Positions 1 through 11,600 of a DNA stretch of 56,539 nucleotides are shown here, in pieces. The position numbers and the translations under genes are program-made. The notes beneath the pieces are model-generated. The model ran no database searches and was not told where the DNA came from. It was given only the letters and a program-made list of their open reading frames with translations. The stretch lies in NCBI GenBank assembly GCA_903865775.1, contig CAIPKZ010000344.1:1-56539 (forward strand), read 5' to 3'. The stretch's first letter is position 1, and each line of letters begins with the position of its first letter. This DNA is from an uncultured Prolixibacteraceae bacterium. Its GTDB lineage: Bacteria; Bacteroidota; Bacteroidia; Bacteroidales; Prolixibacteraceae.

Positions 1-680
1 CGGGCATTGAATTTCACCTTTCCGGTAACACCTTCGTTTGAACCTGAAAGCCCGGTTAATTCAAGAATGTCATTATTAATTACTTTAAGTGTTTTTTGTA
101 ATGGTCCGTCCATCGTAGCAGAAAAAGAAAGTTTTCCAGCTTCGCTTGCTGAAAGCCTCATAACAATCAGTTGGTCAGGTTGCGAGGCAAAAACTTCGCG
201 TTTGTAGCTTACACCACCAACTTTAAAAGTTGAAGTAAAAACCGCCTTTTCAAGGTCGAGTTCACGATAATATTCAGAATATCCGCTTAATCCGGTAAAT
301 GTAAGTTGCAAATTTCCAACAATCTGATAGACTGCGCCCTGAAATTGTTTGGCTTTAATCTTAGCGTCGGCCATTTTTTCAGCTTCAGCATATTTCCCAT
401 CAAAAATTAACTTGCGAACTTCGGGCAATGCATTAAGGGCATCGGGATTATCGTTATTTGTCGGACTTCCCGACCAGAAAGTCCCTTCATTGAGTTGAAT
501 TTTTTCTTTCAACGGATCGCCAAAAACCATTGCGCCAAGCCTACCGTTGCCGATGGGTAAGGCTTCGTTCCATACTGTTGCAGGTTTGGCATACCATAAC
601 TTAAGTTTTCCTCCTTGTTGAGCAACAGAAACAGTACAAATCAAAAACACCAACAAATTGATAATAAAAAGCTTCTTCAT
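1..680 (-). CDS. GH95-type alpha-L-fucosidase, N-terminal part (runs off the window start)
   Basis: Not in the ORF track. Reverse-strand reading from ATG at 680 is open to base 1: MKKLFIINLLVFLICTVSVAQQGGKLKLWYAKPATVWNEALPIGNGRLGAMVFGDPLKEKIQLNEGTFWSGSP. The 'A-W-EALPIGNGRLGAMVFG' motif is typical of GH95, after a signal peptide. Confidence 0.88.
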   Translation of the reverse strand, partial: MKKLFIINLLVFLICTVSVAQQGGKLKLWYAKPATVWNEALPIGNGRLGAMVFGDPLKEKIQLNEGTFWSGSPTNNDNPDALNALPEVRKLIFDGKYAEAEKMADAKIKAKQFQGAVYQIVGNLQLTFTGLSGYSEYYRELDLEKAVFTSTFKVGGVSYKREVFASQPDQLIVMRLSASEAGKLSFSATMDGPLQKTLKVINNDILELTGLSGSNEGVTGKVKFNA

Positions 681-756
681 AATACACTTTCTTCTTTAGG
701 TTTAGGTTATTGTTGCCTGAAAGTTTTATCAGGTATCTTTTATTGTCATCGAGAAA

Positions 757-3700
757 TTAGTTTTGAACTACAAATTGTTTATTTACTGATTCGCTGTTAT
801 TGCTAAGCTTTATGATATAAGTCCCATTAGCAAGCGCTAACGGAATTTGATAATTTTGCACATATTCCAGTTTTTTAGAGAAAAGTGTTTTCCCTGTCAT
901 ATCAATTATTTCAATTTTAGCGAATTCAAATCCAGTACTTCTAATATTTAATTCTTGTCCAGCCGGATTTGGAAATATCTCAAAACCGGTATCATCCAAC
1001 GTTTTCATACCGGTATTGGTGTCTTTTACAAAATTTATCCAGTTGATGTTGGTTTGTCCGTTGGCGAAAAATGCGCGCAGTATTTGTTTACCTTTTTTTA
1101 GTGAAACAGTGGTTTTAACTGTTGTCCAGGTTTGCCAGGCTCCGGTTGCGGGGAAACTGGTAGTTGCCAAAGTTTTGGTATCGGTATTTCCGGGTATCTG
1201 AAGAATTATTTTGCCAGCTCCCTGGCCAGCAACACGATATTCCAGAGCGTAATTTCCATCTTCAGCCACATCAACAGCAAAATCGAGCCAGTCGCCGGCA
1301 TCGATATAACCCACATTTTGCCCACCGCCGGTATCACTTGTACCTTCAAATTGAATTCCATAACCGACAGTGTACTTTTCGGCTTCAAGTTTACCAGGAA
1401 TTGCAAGGTAAACCGGAGCTTTTAGCGAATTCGTTGCCTGCAAATCAGTTATCAATTTCAATTCACCTCCATCGGTTGATCTGATGGTTGATCCGCTGAA
1501 ATCAACCGAAACCACATCGGCATAACGAACCGGATTTTTCAGGCTTATCGTGATTTTTGTCTTATCGCTGGTAACCTTATCAATCTTGCCAAATGCATCA
1601 TTGATCTTTACCGAGAAAAAAGGAAATTCATTCGAAACATCCAGTAAATTTTTATTCAGGATTATTTCTACGGAAAGGGCGTTACTGGCGACCGATGCTG
1701 AAACAACTTTAGGAGGTTCGCCAGGCGCAAGGTTTTGGACAGGAATAGCCGTAAATGGAAGAAGAACTCCCAAATCATCACTTTGAATTGTATTGCCTGA
1801 ATAGGAAAGCGTTAAAACATTAGTGCTGAATGTTTTTTGAGCTGGATATAAAATCATTTCCGAAGTGCTCGTTTTAATTTTGATGATCGAATCGACGACG
1901 ACCTCTTTCCCATCAGAAAAGAATGAAATACTGTTCTTCGACCAGCTTGCTGCCAATAAACTTTTCGAAAATGAAATTAGCACCTGCGACCCGTCGGAAT
2001 TGGTTGTTGCACCAACTACCCGTGGGGCAGAACCCGGCAACAAATTCTCAATCAACTTATCGATAAAAGCTGTTAATGGCTGACCATCTAATGAAAGCGC
2101 ATTCCCCGATTGGTAAGATGCGGTTATTTTATCAGTTTTTGTAATTGAAGCTGCGGTGAATAAAACAAAACTATTTTCAGAAGCAAGCCATTTCACCGAC
2201 TCAACTTTAACGGCATTGTCGTTTACTTTCAGCACAAAACCCGAAAAAATATCCTGCTGCTTCATTTCTTCAGAAATACAAATTCTTACCCCTTCCGAAG
2301 GGTTGGAAACGGAACCTGTTTTAAAAACAGGCGCTTTTACCTCAGCAAGAAAATACCTTTTACCTGCCTGAGTAGTGAATTTGTAATTATCGCCTGTTTT
2401 TTCTACTGAAATTTTACTGCCGCCTTCGTCAGTTACCTTGAAATTCTTGTCTTTCCAGGGATTTTTCAGGATGCAATCCTTGCCCTTTTCACTATAAATC
2501 TGAACATCGCTGATAATACCTTTATCCGAAGAAGCAGAAACTAAAAATGCACCCTCAGCCCTGAAATCTTTAAACTTGGCATTGGCCCATCTGGCAGGCA
2601 ATGCCGGGAAAATACGGATGACATCACCCCAGCTTTGAAGCATCAAATAGCCAATACTTTCCACACCCGACAAGGGTGTTTCGATTACCGGATTCATGCC
2701 TTCTTCATACATTGTATTAAGATGGATTTTTGGTTTCAGATAATCCAATGTAGTTAATGCTTTGTCGCCATTGCCAAGTATTCCGTACATGGCGCAACCT
2801 CCGGTAAATGTGTACCCGGCAGCGCCGCTTGTTGTAGAAAGGTCAATCCAGCGGTTTACCGATTTTGTAATAATGTCCTTTGTTTGCTGGTTGTCGTCAA
2901 TTGTCACTGAATGGTATGGATAGATGGCCAAAAGGTGTGAATAATGGCGGTGGCCTTTATCGAAACCTTGCGTGGGATTTATCATGTAGCCATTTGCATT
3001 GGTAGGAAATGGCAATAAATTCTGCAGTTTTTCCTTCCATGTTGCGCGTAGCGGGTCATTCATGGTATATACCGAATCTAATTCCAGAAGCGCTTTCAAC
3101 GACCAGTCGATACTCATTAATGTGTAGTTCGCATCTTTGTACAATTTGCTGTCGTCGTATTCTGGCGAACGCCCTTCTTTAACGTGGTATTTTCCATCGG
3201 CCTCTTTTGATAAAAGTGAAAGTAAGAAAGCAGTACTCTCTTTGAGAATTGGAAATAGGTTTTTGCCTATATTATCATCGGCCGAATATTTCCAGTATTT
3301 GTAATAACATTGCAAGGCCCAGGGTAAATTGCCAAACTCGTCGCCCCAGGTACCTTTGCCATCGTAAGCTGTTGAACGTCCGACCATTCCTCCAGGTTTT
3401 CCGCCAAACGAAGTGGCGTTGGACCGAAACGCCCCTGACTTGTAAATCCGGTCAATGCCATCGACCAACGAACGCCCGACCTCCAGTTTATTCGCGCTGT
3501 ACATCGGGTAATAAGCCAGTTGAACATTCAAATTCCACCAAATGGCCGACCAGCCGCATTGGGTAGTCCAGGTTCCTTGGGTATCAATTAATAAACCGGC
3601 CTTTTCTGATGAAGTACAACCAAATTTATATACTTGTAACCACCAGAATTTTTGCCAGTAGGAATCTTGTTTTATCTCCAGATAACTGCTTTTCATGTAA

Positions 3701-4536
3701 TCGTTCCACCAGTTGCTATTTCTGGTTAAAGTGGCAACGTCACCTTCAGTTATTACCGAATTCAAGCGGTTGGTAGCATCTAATGTAGCGTTTTGAACGG
3801 CTTTGTTTAAATCGTTGATATCATCAGTACCAATGGTTACATAAAAAACCTGGTAGCTGTCGGTTTTCACAAGTTGTGTGGCAACTGCTTGTGCACCGCG
3901 GCTTTTCATTTTACTGGTTATCAAATCAATATCGCCCTGCTTGCTTCGTGCAGGTTTTGTAGCTACCTGACTAACAAACTTATTCGGATCTTTTCCTCCA
4001 CCATAAAATGCGGTGCTAACCGCCCACTGTTCACGGAAACCAATCGTTGCCAGCGATTCCTCACCAGTAGTTTTCATTTTCACAACGAAGGCATTGTTTT
4101 TACGATCGGAAATGGCAGTCCAGTTAATCTCACCTTTATCGGTCGAAATAATCCCGCTCGTTTCTCCATTCCAGATATCCATACGCATGGTCTGGCGGGT
4201 AGCATTGCCGATTGGGTTAATCACAATATCGCCAATAAAAACCCTTGAATCACACATATCCACTCCACTGATATAATTGTGCGCAACTGCTTTGTAGTGG
4301 CCAAGCATCATGCGGATGCCATTTGGATTTTTATTGTCCTGAGTAATCATAGCTCCCTGAACACCATCGCCAATAAAAGCGCCTTTAAAGAAACTCGAAT
4401 CGAGGTTATTGTTCCAAACCAGATCGTTTTTAGAAACTTGTTCTGCCCAGTTAATGTCCTGAGCTTCGAGCCCAAATGATAAAATACTCATGACACAAAT
4501 GAGTATGATATTCCTGTAATTTTTGATAATAAGCAT
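757..4536 (-). CDS. GH95-like glycoside hydrolase with Ig-like repeats, CBM6 and T9SS type A sorting domain
   Basis: 1259 aa ORF with signal peptide, (alpha/alpha)6-type catalytic region, CBM6-like 'IPGKLEAEKYTVGYGIQFEGTSDTGGGQNVGYIDAGDWLDFAVDV' and C-terminal 'FEIFPNPAGQELNIRS...YIIKLSNN' T9SS domain. Confidence 0.75.
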   Translation of the reverse strand: MLIIKNYRNIILICVMSILSFGLEAQDINWAEQVSKNDLVWNNNLDSSFFKGAFIGDGVQGAMITQDNKNPNGIRMMLGHYKAVAHNYISGVDMCDSRVFIGDIVINPIGNATRQTMRMDIWNGETSGIISTDKGEINWTAISDRKNNAFVVKMKTTGEESLATIGFREQWAVSTAFYGGGKDPNKFVSQVATKPARSKQGDIDLITSKMKSRGAQAVATQLVKTDSYQVFYVTIGTDDINDLNKAVQNATLDATNRLNSVITEGDVATLTRNSNWWNDYMKSSYLEIKQDSYWQKFWWLQVYKFGCTSSEKAGLLIDTQGTWTTQCGWSAIWWNLNVQLAYYPMYSANKLEVGRSLVDGIDRIYKSGAFRSNATSFGGKPGGMVGRSTAYDGKGTWGDEFGNLPWALQCYYKYWKYSADDNIGKNLFPILKESTAFLLSLLSKEADGKYHVKEGRSPEYDDSKLYKDANYTLMSIDWSLKALLELDSVYTMNDPLRATWKEKLQNLLPFPTNANGYMINPTQGFDKGHRHYSHLLAIYPYHSVTIDDNQQTKDIITKSVNRWIDLSTTSGAAGYTFTGGCAMYGILGNGDKALTTLDYLKPKIHLNTMYEEGMNPVIETPLSGVESIGYLMLQSWGDVIRIFPALPARWANAKFKDFRAEGAFLVSASSDKGIISDVQIYSEKGKDCILKNPWKDKNFKVTDEGGSKISVEKTGDNYKFTTQAGKRYFLAEVKAPVFKTGSVSNPSEGVRICISEEMKQQDIFSGFVLKVNDNAVKVESVKWLASENSFVLFTAASITKTDKITASYQSGNALSLDGQPLTAFIDKLIENLLPGSAPRVVGATTNSDGSQVLISFSKSLLAASWSKNSISFFSDGKEVVVDSIIKIKTSTSEMILYPAQKTFSTNVLTLSYSGNTIQSDDLGVLLPFTAIPVQNLAPGEPPKVVSASVASNALSVEIILNKNLLDVSNEFPFFSVKINDAFGKIDKVTSDKTKITISLKNPVRYADVVSVDFSGSTIRSTDGGELKLITDLQATNSLKAPVYLAIPGKLEAEKYTVGYGIQFEGTSDTGGGQNVGYIDAGDWLDFAVDVAEDGNYALEYRVAGQGAGKIILQIPGNTDTKTLATTSFPATGAWQTWTTVKTTVSLKKGKQILRAFFANGQTNINWINFVKDTNTGMKTLDDTGFEIFPNPAGQELNIRSTGFEFAKIEIIDMTGKTLFSKKLEYVQNYQIPLALANGTYIIKLSNNSESVNKQFVVQN

Positions 4537-4584
4537 AGTTGGCAGTTAATAGTTGATTAATGAATTAAAATAACAATCAATAAA

Positions 4585-7500
4585 TCAGTTTAGTATGGTT
4601 ATTTTTTTAACCCGTTTCTCTTTTGAATTACTCAATGCAATCAAATAATAGCCATCGGCCAAATTGATTGGAATACTTGCTTCTGATTCAAAACTACTTT
4701 CCTTTGAATACAGTACTTTTCCATTGATATCACATATTTCAGTTTTCGTGTATTCAAATCCATTACTTCTGATTTTCAATTCATTGCTCGCCGGATTTGG
4801 ATAAATCTCAAAACCAGTATCATTCATTGTTTTGATTCCGGTATTTGTATCTTTTACGAAACTAATCCAATTGATATTGGTCTGTCCGTTAGCGAAAAAT
4901 GTGCGTATGATTTGATTGCCTTTCTTCAGTGCAACAGTCGCTTTAACTGTTGTCCAGGTTTGCCAGCTTCCAGTTGCGGGGAAAGTAGTTATAGCTAATA
5001 CTTTGGTGTCGTTAATTGCGGGTATTTGAAGGATTATTTTTCCAGCTCCCTGACCTGCAACACGATATTCGACTGTATAATTTCCATCTTCTGCCACATC
5101 CACAGCAAAATCGAGCCAATCGTTGGCATCAATGTAACCAACATTTTGTCCTCCACCAGCATCGCTTGTTCCTTCGATTTGAACACCAAAGCTTTGTGTG
5201 CTTTTTTCGGCCTCCAATTTACCTGGTATTTTAAAATAGCTTGGGGCTTTAATGCTGTTTACAATTTCAAAATTGTTAATTTCAGTCAGTACACCTCCAT
5301 CTGTAGCCATTATTTCGCCGCCTTTAAAGTTAAGAAAGAGTTTATCGCCAAACCGAACAGGAAATTTTAGGTTGAGAACGATCTTATTTGACTCGCTGCT
5401 GATTGAAGCAAGAGTTGCTTTGATTTCGTTGATATTAAGTAAAAACAACTTTTGCACCTGAGCAATTCCCATTAATGTTTTTGTAAATTCAATTTCGATC
5501 CCTAGACCGTTGTTTATTAGTTTACCGGATTTTATGGAAGGGGGAAAGCCTGGCGAATTGTTGAAGATCAGGAATGAATCGATTGGTTTCAAAATCCCGT
5601 TATCTACACTTTTAATGGATAAATCACTATAAGAAAGCACGATAAGGTCTTCGAGATAAATTTTTTCGGAGGGCTTAATTTCTATTAAAGTAAAATCAGT
5701 TGCATTTAAATCGACAGAACCAATTGTCAGTTGCTTATTTGTATTCTTGTTCGTGAAAACCAATGAACCTGTCACCGAAGGCAACTGCATTTTTTGGTTA
5801 AAGCGAAGATTTATAATAGTTCCATCGATATTGGTTTCAGCTGAAACCAGACGGGGTGAAGCACCGGGAAGCAAATTCTCAACAATTTTGTTGCTAAAAT
5901 CAACCAGTTTATAATCATCAACAGAGATTACTGTGCCATTGGAATAGGATAAAATTATTTCATCTTCTTTAGTAAGCTCTTTATCAATATTTAAAACAAT
6001 AGAATGATTGTCTGAAGATGTGCTGATACTTCTGATCGGTTCTTCAACCTGATTTATTTTAATTGTGAAGCCTTTGATGCTATCATGCGGAATAATTTCC
6101 TTTGTAAAACTAACCTGAATGGATTTTGGATTTGTATCTACTTTTCCTGATTTGAATTCAGGAGCTTTTACTTCAGAAATAACATATTTTGCTCCTGACT
6201 GAGTCGCAAAACTGCACACATTTCCTTCAATCTTATAGGGAATTTTTTCGCCAGCCGCGTTTGTAATTAACAACTTTTGCCCTTCCCAAGGGTTCACAAA
6301 AGTTGCTGAAGTACTTTTGGCAGTATACTTAAACTCACTCAACCGCAAGCGGAAAACGGTATTTAGTTCATCCCAGTTTTCACCATCGGGTAAAAGTATC
6401 AGGTAACCTTTTTCATTTTTTATTAATTGCAGCGGTTTGTGTTTAGCTAAAATTTCAACCGAATCGAATACCCTGCCATCAGCAGAATTTGGTATTCTTA
6501 TGAATCTGTCGGTACGTTTATTTAGTACATGAATATATTCATATAACCCATTTAATGATTGTGTTGCCACATAACCATTCGATAGGTTATTTATTTTAGA
6601 ACCTTCTTTGGTAAGAAATGAGGTACTAGGTTTGGTTTTTTTAACTGATTCAGAAACAGGTTTCAAATAAGCATTTACCTGTTTATTGATATCTAAAATA
6701 TTGCTCTCCCATTCACCATTTACAAACGGAGCAAATGCCCAGCTTACACCACCGTTTGTATTGGTTGCTGCCTCAAGAACAGTGTATTTATAGATCGATT
6801 TAGCATCGAACTTTGGTTGCCCTCCTGTACTTGCCCACCAGTTACCACCTTGTATCAAGGCTATATTTCTCTGGTAAGTTGGCCAGGTTGTAACATCATT
6901 GTTGTAAACCGGAGGGAAATCACTGTTAAATCCATAGTCATTACCGCCCGGCGAGCCAACTTCTTTTGAACTGTAGGGCAATCCGTGATCGGGTGTACCG
7001 TTGGCAACCATCGCTGCTGTCGGATTTGTTTTCCGAATGGTTGCCATCATCCGTTTCTTGTCAACCCAGGTCGAAGGCACCCATGTTCCATCGAACCAAT
7101 AGGCACAAACCTTCTCTCCATATCGCGACGACATTTCATCATAAACAGCATTTACAAAATCGTTCCATTTTGTTGAGTTGCCATTCACCGCATCAACATA
7201 ACCGGAATTGATCATGTCCTGAGTTATTTTACCGGTTTTGTTGTCATACATGAAATAGCCAGAACCCTGTGGATGATAATCGTGCCCAACAAAAATATGG
7301 GTATAGATACTGAATTGTATGCCTCTGACTGCAAGTGAATCCATGATTTCGCCAAGCAAATCGCGTTTGGAGGTATAATGATCTTTCTGATCGAATCCAT
7401 AATCGGCCATTACTTTACTGGGATAAAGTACTCCCATATTGGCATGCCAGGCGGTAAAAATCACATATTCAAAGCCCATAACCTGAACATCGTTGGCAAA

Positions 7501-7743
7501 TTTCTGTACATCGAATTTCTCGACAAATTCATCAATATTTGCCGGAAATCCTCCTTTGGGGGATAATGGAGTCATTCCACCATATTCGCCACCAAATACA
7601 TAATGTACAAACAATCCATATTTCATCGACTCCCATGTAGCCGAGTTGTTTTTTTCCTGAGAACTAGCCTTACTTGCAGTTAAGGCAATTATCAGTACTA
7701 AAAGTGCGATAGCTTTTAGGCTACCAATGAGTGTTATTTTCAT
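4585..7743 (-). CDS. GH29-type alpha-L-fucosidase with Ig-like repeats, CBM6 and T9SS domain
   Basis: 1052 aa ORF: 'ESMKYGLFVHYVFGG', 'FEYVIFTAWHANMGVLYPS', 'KVCAYWFDGTWVPS' (GH29-like WFDG nucleophile region), then CBM6 and 'FEIYPNPASNELKIRSNG' T9SS tail. Confidence 0.8.
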   Translation of the reverse strand: MKITLIGSLKAIALLVLIIALTASKASSQEKNNSATWESMKYGLFVHYVFGGEYGGMTPLSPKGGFPANIDEFVEKFDVQKFANDVQVMGFEYVIFTAWHANMGVLYPSKVMADYGFDQKDHYTSKRDLLGEIMDSLAVRGIQFSIYTHIFVGHDYHPQGSGYFMYDNKTGKITQDMINSGYVDAVNGNSTKWNDFVNAVYDEMSSRYGEKVCAYWFDGTWVPSTWVDKKRMMATIRKTNPTAAMVANGTPDHGLPYSSKEVGSPGGNDYGFNSDFPPVYNNDVTTWPTYQRNIALIQGGNWWASTGGQPKFDAKSIYKYTVLEAATNTNGGVSWAFAPFVNGEWESNILDINKQVNAYLKPVSESVKKTKPSTSFLTKEGSKINNLSNGYVATQSLNGLYEYIHVLNKRTDRFIRIPNSADGRVFDSVEILAKHKPLQLIKNEKGYLILLPDGENWDELNTVFRLRLSEFKYTAKSTSATFVNPWEGQKLLITNAAGEKIPYKIEGNVCSFATQSGAKYVISEVKAPEFKSGKVDTNPKSIQVSFTKEIIPHDSIKGFTIKINQVEEPIRSISTSSDNHSIVLNIDKELTKEDEIILSYSNGTVISVDDYKLVDFSNKIVENLLPGASPRLVSAETNIDGTIINLRFNQKMQLPSVTGSLVFTNKNTNKQLTIGSVDLNATDFTLIEIKPSEKIYLEDLIVLSYSDLSIKSVDNGILKPIDSFLIFNNSPGFPPSIKSGKLINNGLGIEIEFTKTLMGIAQVQKLFLLNINEIKATLASISSESNKIVLNLKFPVRFGDKLFLNFKGGEIMATDGGVLTEINNFEIVNSIKAPSYFKIPGKLEAEKSTQSFGVQIEGTSDAGGGQNVGYIDANDWLDFAVDVAEDGNYTVEYRVAGQGAGKIILQIPAINDTKVLAITTFPATGSWQTWTTVKATVALKKGNQIIRTFFANGQTNINWISFVKDTNTGIKTMNDTGFEIYPNPASNELKIRSNGFEYTKTEICDINGKVLYSKESSFESEASIPINLADGYYLIALSNSKEKRVKKITILN

Positions 7744-8165
7744 GATTTTAAAGGTTTATTGATATGTGTTATCAATACAAAATTTCATTTAGCTTGTCAA
7801 TTTTTTATAATAATGAGGAAGGTTTAGTTGAAAATGATTCCATTATTAATAATGCGTACAACCTTGCAAAGCTAGTTATGTGATAACTTGAACACATTAG
7901 CATTTTCGATCAAAATCTATAACAATCTTATCAAAAATGAAATGATAGTTGTTTCATTGCATCACTGATGAATTTAATTTATAAGTCTATTAAAGGAGGT
8001 TCTTTGGATTTGAAAAATTCATGATATTAGAGTTTTTTATCAACTCTTGCATTTGCTGTTTTTTCAGTAGTTATTATTCAGTGGTCAATCCTTCATAAAT
8101 GAGGTTAAAATGGATATTTCAGAGGGAGACTTGTTTGCTTACTATAAAGGGAAAGGAATAAAATG

Positions 8166-8395
8166 GGTTGCAACTTCCATCCATTAGGGGAGCCATGCAG
8201 GATAAAAGGTCAGTTTCGACTTCTTGTCTTTTTTTTTGTCCCTCTGCAAACCTTGCTGGCATTGAGTAAAACCTGAATGGGTGTCGTGAATTCGTAGGTT
8301 GCAACTTTTGATTTCTCCAAAACGATTTTTTTCGAAAAGATACAACTTAGTCCTACCTGGTCTTTTTCAACTCGTTGTTTCATCGTTTCAAATTC
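8166..8395 (-). repeat. Dispersed repeat copy A (remnant resembling a serine recombinase C-terminus)
   Basis: Shares 'ggggagccat(g/a)caggacaagaggtcagtttcgac...tttttgtccctctgcaaaccttgctggcattgagtaaaacctgaatgggtgtcgtgaattcgtaggttgcaact' with copies at 33.4, 46.5 and 49.9 kb. Reverse strand reads KVATYEFTTPIQVLLNASKVCRGTKK. Confidence 0.85.
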
Positions 8396-8575
8396 TACCA
8401 CTTAAAAATTGTTACTGGCTGGTCAGTTTGCCAGTGACTTACAGTCAAAATTTTTGATTTAGGTGAGACATTGTACGTTCTCAAAATACCTTTAATTTAT
8501 AAAGAAGCGGTGTAACCCTATGTTCGATTCTTTTGGCTGTATTAAAACACTTGCATCCAGGTCATCTAATTTATA

Positions 8576-8606
8576 AATTGCAGTAATCACATTATCATCT
8601 GCAATT
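8576..8606. promoter_or_regulatory. Perfect 8-bp inverted repeat AATTGCAG-N15-CTGCAATT upstream of GH92
   Basis: Read directly; ends about 30-45 bp before the candidate GH92 starts (8636 or 8651). Confidence 0.45.
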
Positions 8607-8635
8607 GTTATACTTGTAGTCCAACATTTTGCTGA

Positions 8636-11600
8636 ATGAAAGAAATCAATATGCGAAGGAAACAATCAAGGTACAATCTACTGCTTATTATACTGGCATT
8701 TCATTGTTTACAACTCTTTTCACAGGAAAAGTCTGTTTTGGAGTTTGTAAATCCAATGATTGGAACGACCAATACCAAAATGGCCAGTCGTTGGGGTTCC
8801 GAAGGAGGCACTTACCCTGGAGCTGTTGCGCCTTTTGGTCTGGTGCAATTATCGCCCGAAACGAGGATCACTAATTCTAAAGGATACAATTTCGCCGATA
8901 GTACGATCTTCTTTTTTACTTGTGTCAGTCATTTGAGCGGTTATCCAAGCGGTTCTTCCGGAATGATAAAAGTGATGCCATTGGGAGATGAATCAAAAAC
9001 AGAACCCGGAGAATATTTCCGGTCATTCAATCATCAGAACGAAATCGCTGACCCAGGATATTATCGTGTAAAGTTCAGCGATGATGGAACAATTGTCGAA
9101 GCAACCGCTTCTGGGAGAACCGGAATGTTTCGGTTTACTTTTCCGCCAAAATGCAAACCAAGGATTTATCTGGGTGATTTGGGACATATTGAAATTGTTT
9201 CAAAAAGAACAGTTCAAGGTTCTGCTTTCAATTCAATTCTTTCCTTCAACGCGGATTTTATTCTGAAGGAAGATATTTCCGGAGGCTGTATTCTCACATT
9301 TCCAGCGGCCAAATCAGGAAAAAATGAACTAATTCTAAAGCTTGGAGTTTCCTTAGTCGATTCAAAAAGTACACAACAGAACGTTGCCGTTGAAGCTGAA
9401 ACCTTGAATTTCGATCAGTTTAGAGCCGGAAATCAAAAAAAATGGGTGGATGCTTTATCCGTCATCGAAATTGAGGATACAAGCGTAACAAATAAAACAA
9501 TCTTTTACACAGCACTTTACCATTCAATGTTGCTGCCCTGGGTTATTTCAGACGTTAACGGGATGTACAAAGGCGCTGATGGAAAGATCCACAAGACCAA
9601 TGGGAAAAATCAATACAGCGGCTTTTCACCCTGGGATACGTTTCGGTCGCTGCATCCATTGCTATGCCTGATTGCCCCCGACCGGCAAAACGACATGATA
9701 CTTTCGATGCTTGATCATTTTGAGCAATGCGGAGAACTGCCGAAAGGGCCAATGACCGGGAACCACATCATCGCCATCATTGTGGATTCTTATCTGAAAG
9801 GCATCAATAATTTCTCTCCTTCAGTGGCCTACAAAGCAATGCAGACAAGTTTGAATTCCTCATCCAAAACTGAGGATTTTGCGGCTTACAATGAATTGGG
9901 ATTTGTCCCGTTTTCCCTGTCCGAATCGGTAACAAAAACAGTGGAATACGCCTACGACGACTGGGTTTTAGCTCAATTTGCAGGAAAAGTGATGAACGAT
10001 CAGAGCGAATTTCTAAGGTTACAGAAAAGAAGTTTTAGCTACCGAAACCTGTTTTATCCTGAAGCCTTGGCTTTGTTGCCCCGGAATGACAATCATTTTA
10101 TTCCGGAACCTTCGAATTCGGGTTACAAGGAAGGCGACAAATGGAGCTATTCGATGTTTGTACCGCACAATCCCAAAGATTTAATCAATCTGATGGGTGG
10201 CGATTTGGAGTTTACTTCAAACCTGGATTCAGCGCTTACCAGTCAAAAAATAATGTTTGACAATGAGCCGGTTTTGCATGTTCCTTATCTTTTTAACTAT
10301 GCAAGTCATCCCGAAAATACGCAAAAATGGGTAAGAAAAATCATGAAAACTCATTACACCAATTCAGCCGATGGGTTGCCCGGAAATGACGATTTGGGTT
10401 CATTGTCAGGTTGGTACGTTTTCTCGGCTTTGGGATTTTTCCCGACCTGTCCCGGACAGCCAAATTACGATCTCGGTTCACCAATTTTCAAAAAAGCAAC
10501 TATTCATCTTCAGGATGGGAAAAGTATTGTCATCAATTCAGAGAATAATTCGGACGATCATGTTTTTGTCAGCGGCCTTAAGCTCAATGGTAAGGAATAC
10601 CAAAAGTCGTGGATTTCGCATTCATCCATCCTGCAAGGAGGTGAGCTGACCTTCACGATGGATAAAATTCCCGCCACTTTTCAATCTTTTGGCTCCGATT
10701 ATGCAGCACCTTCAGAAACTACCGCCAGTCCTGATTTCCACCTTTCTGATTTTTATTCAAACCTGAAACAGGTTTTGCCGGATCAATCCTTTTTTGTGCA
10801 TTTCAAGCTCGAAAACAAAGGCTGTAAAGGGACAAAAATCGTGAGACTTCTGGTTGACAGGAATGAATATGGAAGGAAAAATCTGCTTGTTGATGAAAAT
10901 TCTGTTGTAAACGACTCGTTGGAATGCAAACTTTACCCGATTGGTAAACGAATTCTTCGGATTGACGACCGGCATGAATTGGAAATTGAGGTAATTTCAC
11001 CACCAAATAAACAAAAATCAACTATTGAAGTTATTTCGTTGGAAAGTGCGTTCATTGGCAAAAAAGACGAAGCGCTCTATTTCAGTTACAAATTACAGAA
11101 CAAGGGAGGAATCCGTGAAAAGATTAACATTTCAGTCATGGCTGATGATACCGTTTCCGAACAAAAGTCGTTTGAACTGAATGCCGGAGAAATCGTTCAG
11201 GTTGCATCAAAACTGGTATTTAAAAGGGCAGGATTTCATCGGCTGACTGTTGGTTCAAAATCGAAAACCATAAAAATGTTTTCAGAAAATAACGGTTCAA
11301 AAGTGCTTGATATTTCGGCTGGCAGCAGATCCGGAGATATCCTGACCGATCATTCCGGATTCTTGAATCATGGATTCATCAGGCGAAAGGGTGGATTTTG
11401 GCGCGAAATAGAAACCGGCTCCGACTGTTTTATTGAATTTGAAAATAGTGAAAGTCTTGATCAGTTAAGCGGAAAAATAACTGTCATGGCTTGGATAAAA
11501 CCTTCGGAAAGAAATAGCGAACTTGCCGACATCATCACCAAAGGTGATTTTATTGCCCTTCAGGAGGCCGGAAATAAAACACTTTCGTTTTTCGCCGGTG

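Noticed and set aside
1016-4479. Plus-strand ORFs (60-124 aa) opposite the GH95-like gene
   Set aside because: Entirely antisense to a long, clearly coding ORF with recognisable domains; no independent support.
8119-8401. Small minus-strand ORFs (61-66 aa) at 8.1-8.4 kb as real genes
   Set aside because: Part of the dispersed repeat; the frame is broken differently in each copy, so treated as remnants.
8411-8436. Hairpin ACTGGC...GCCAGT
   Set aside because: Short imperfect stem with no T-tract and no clear role.
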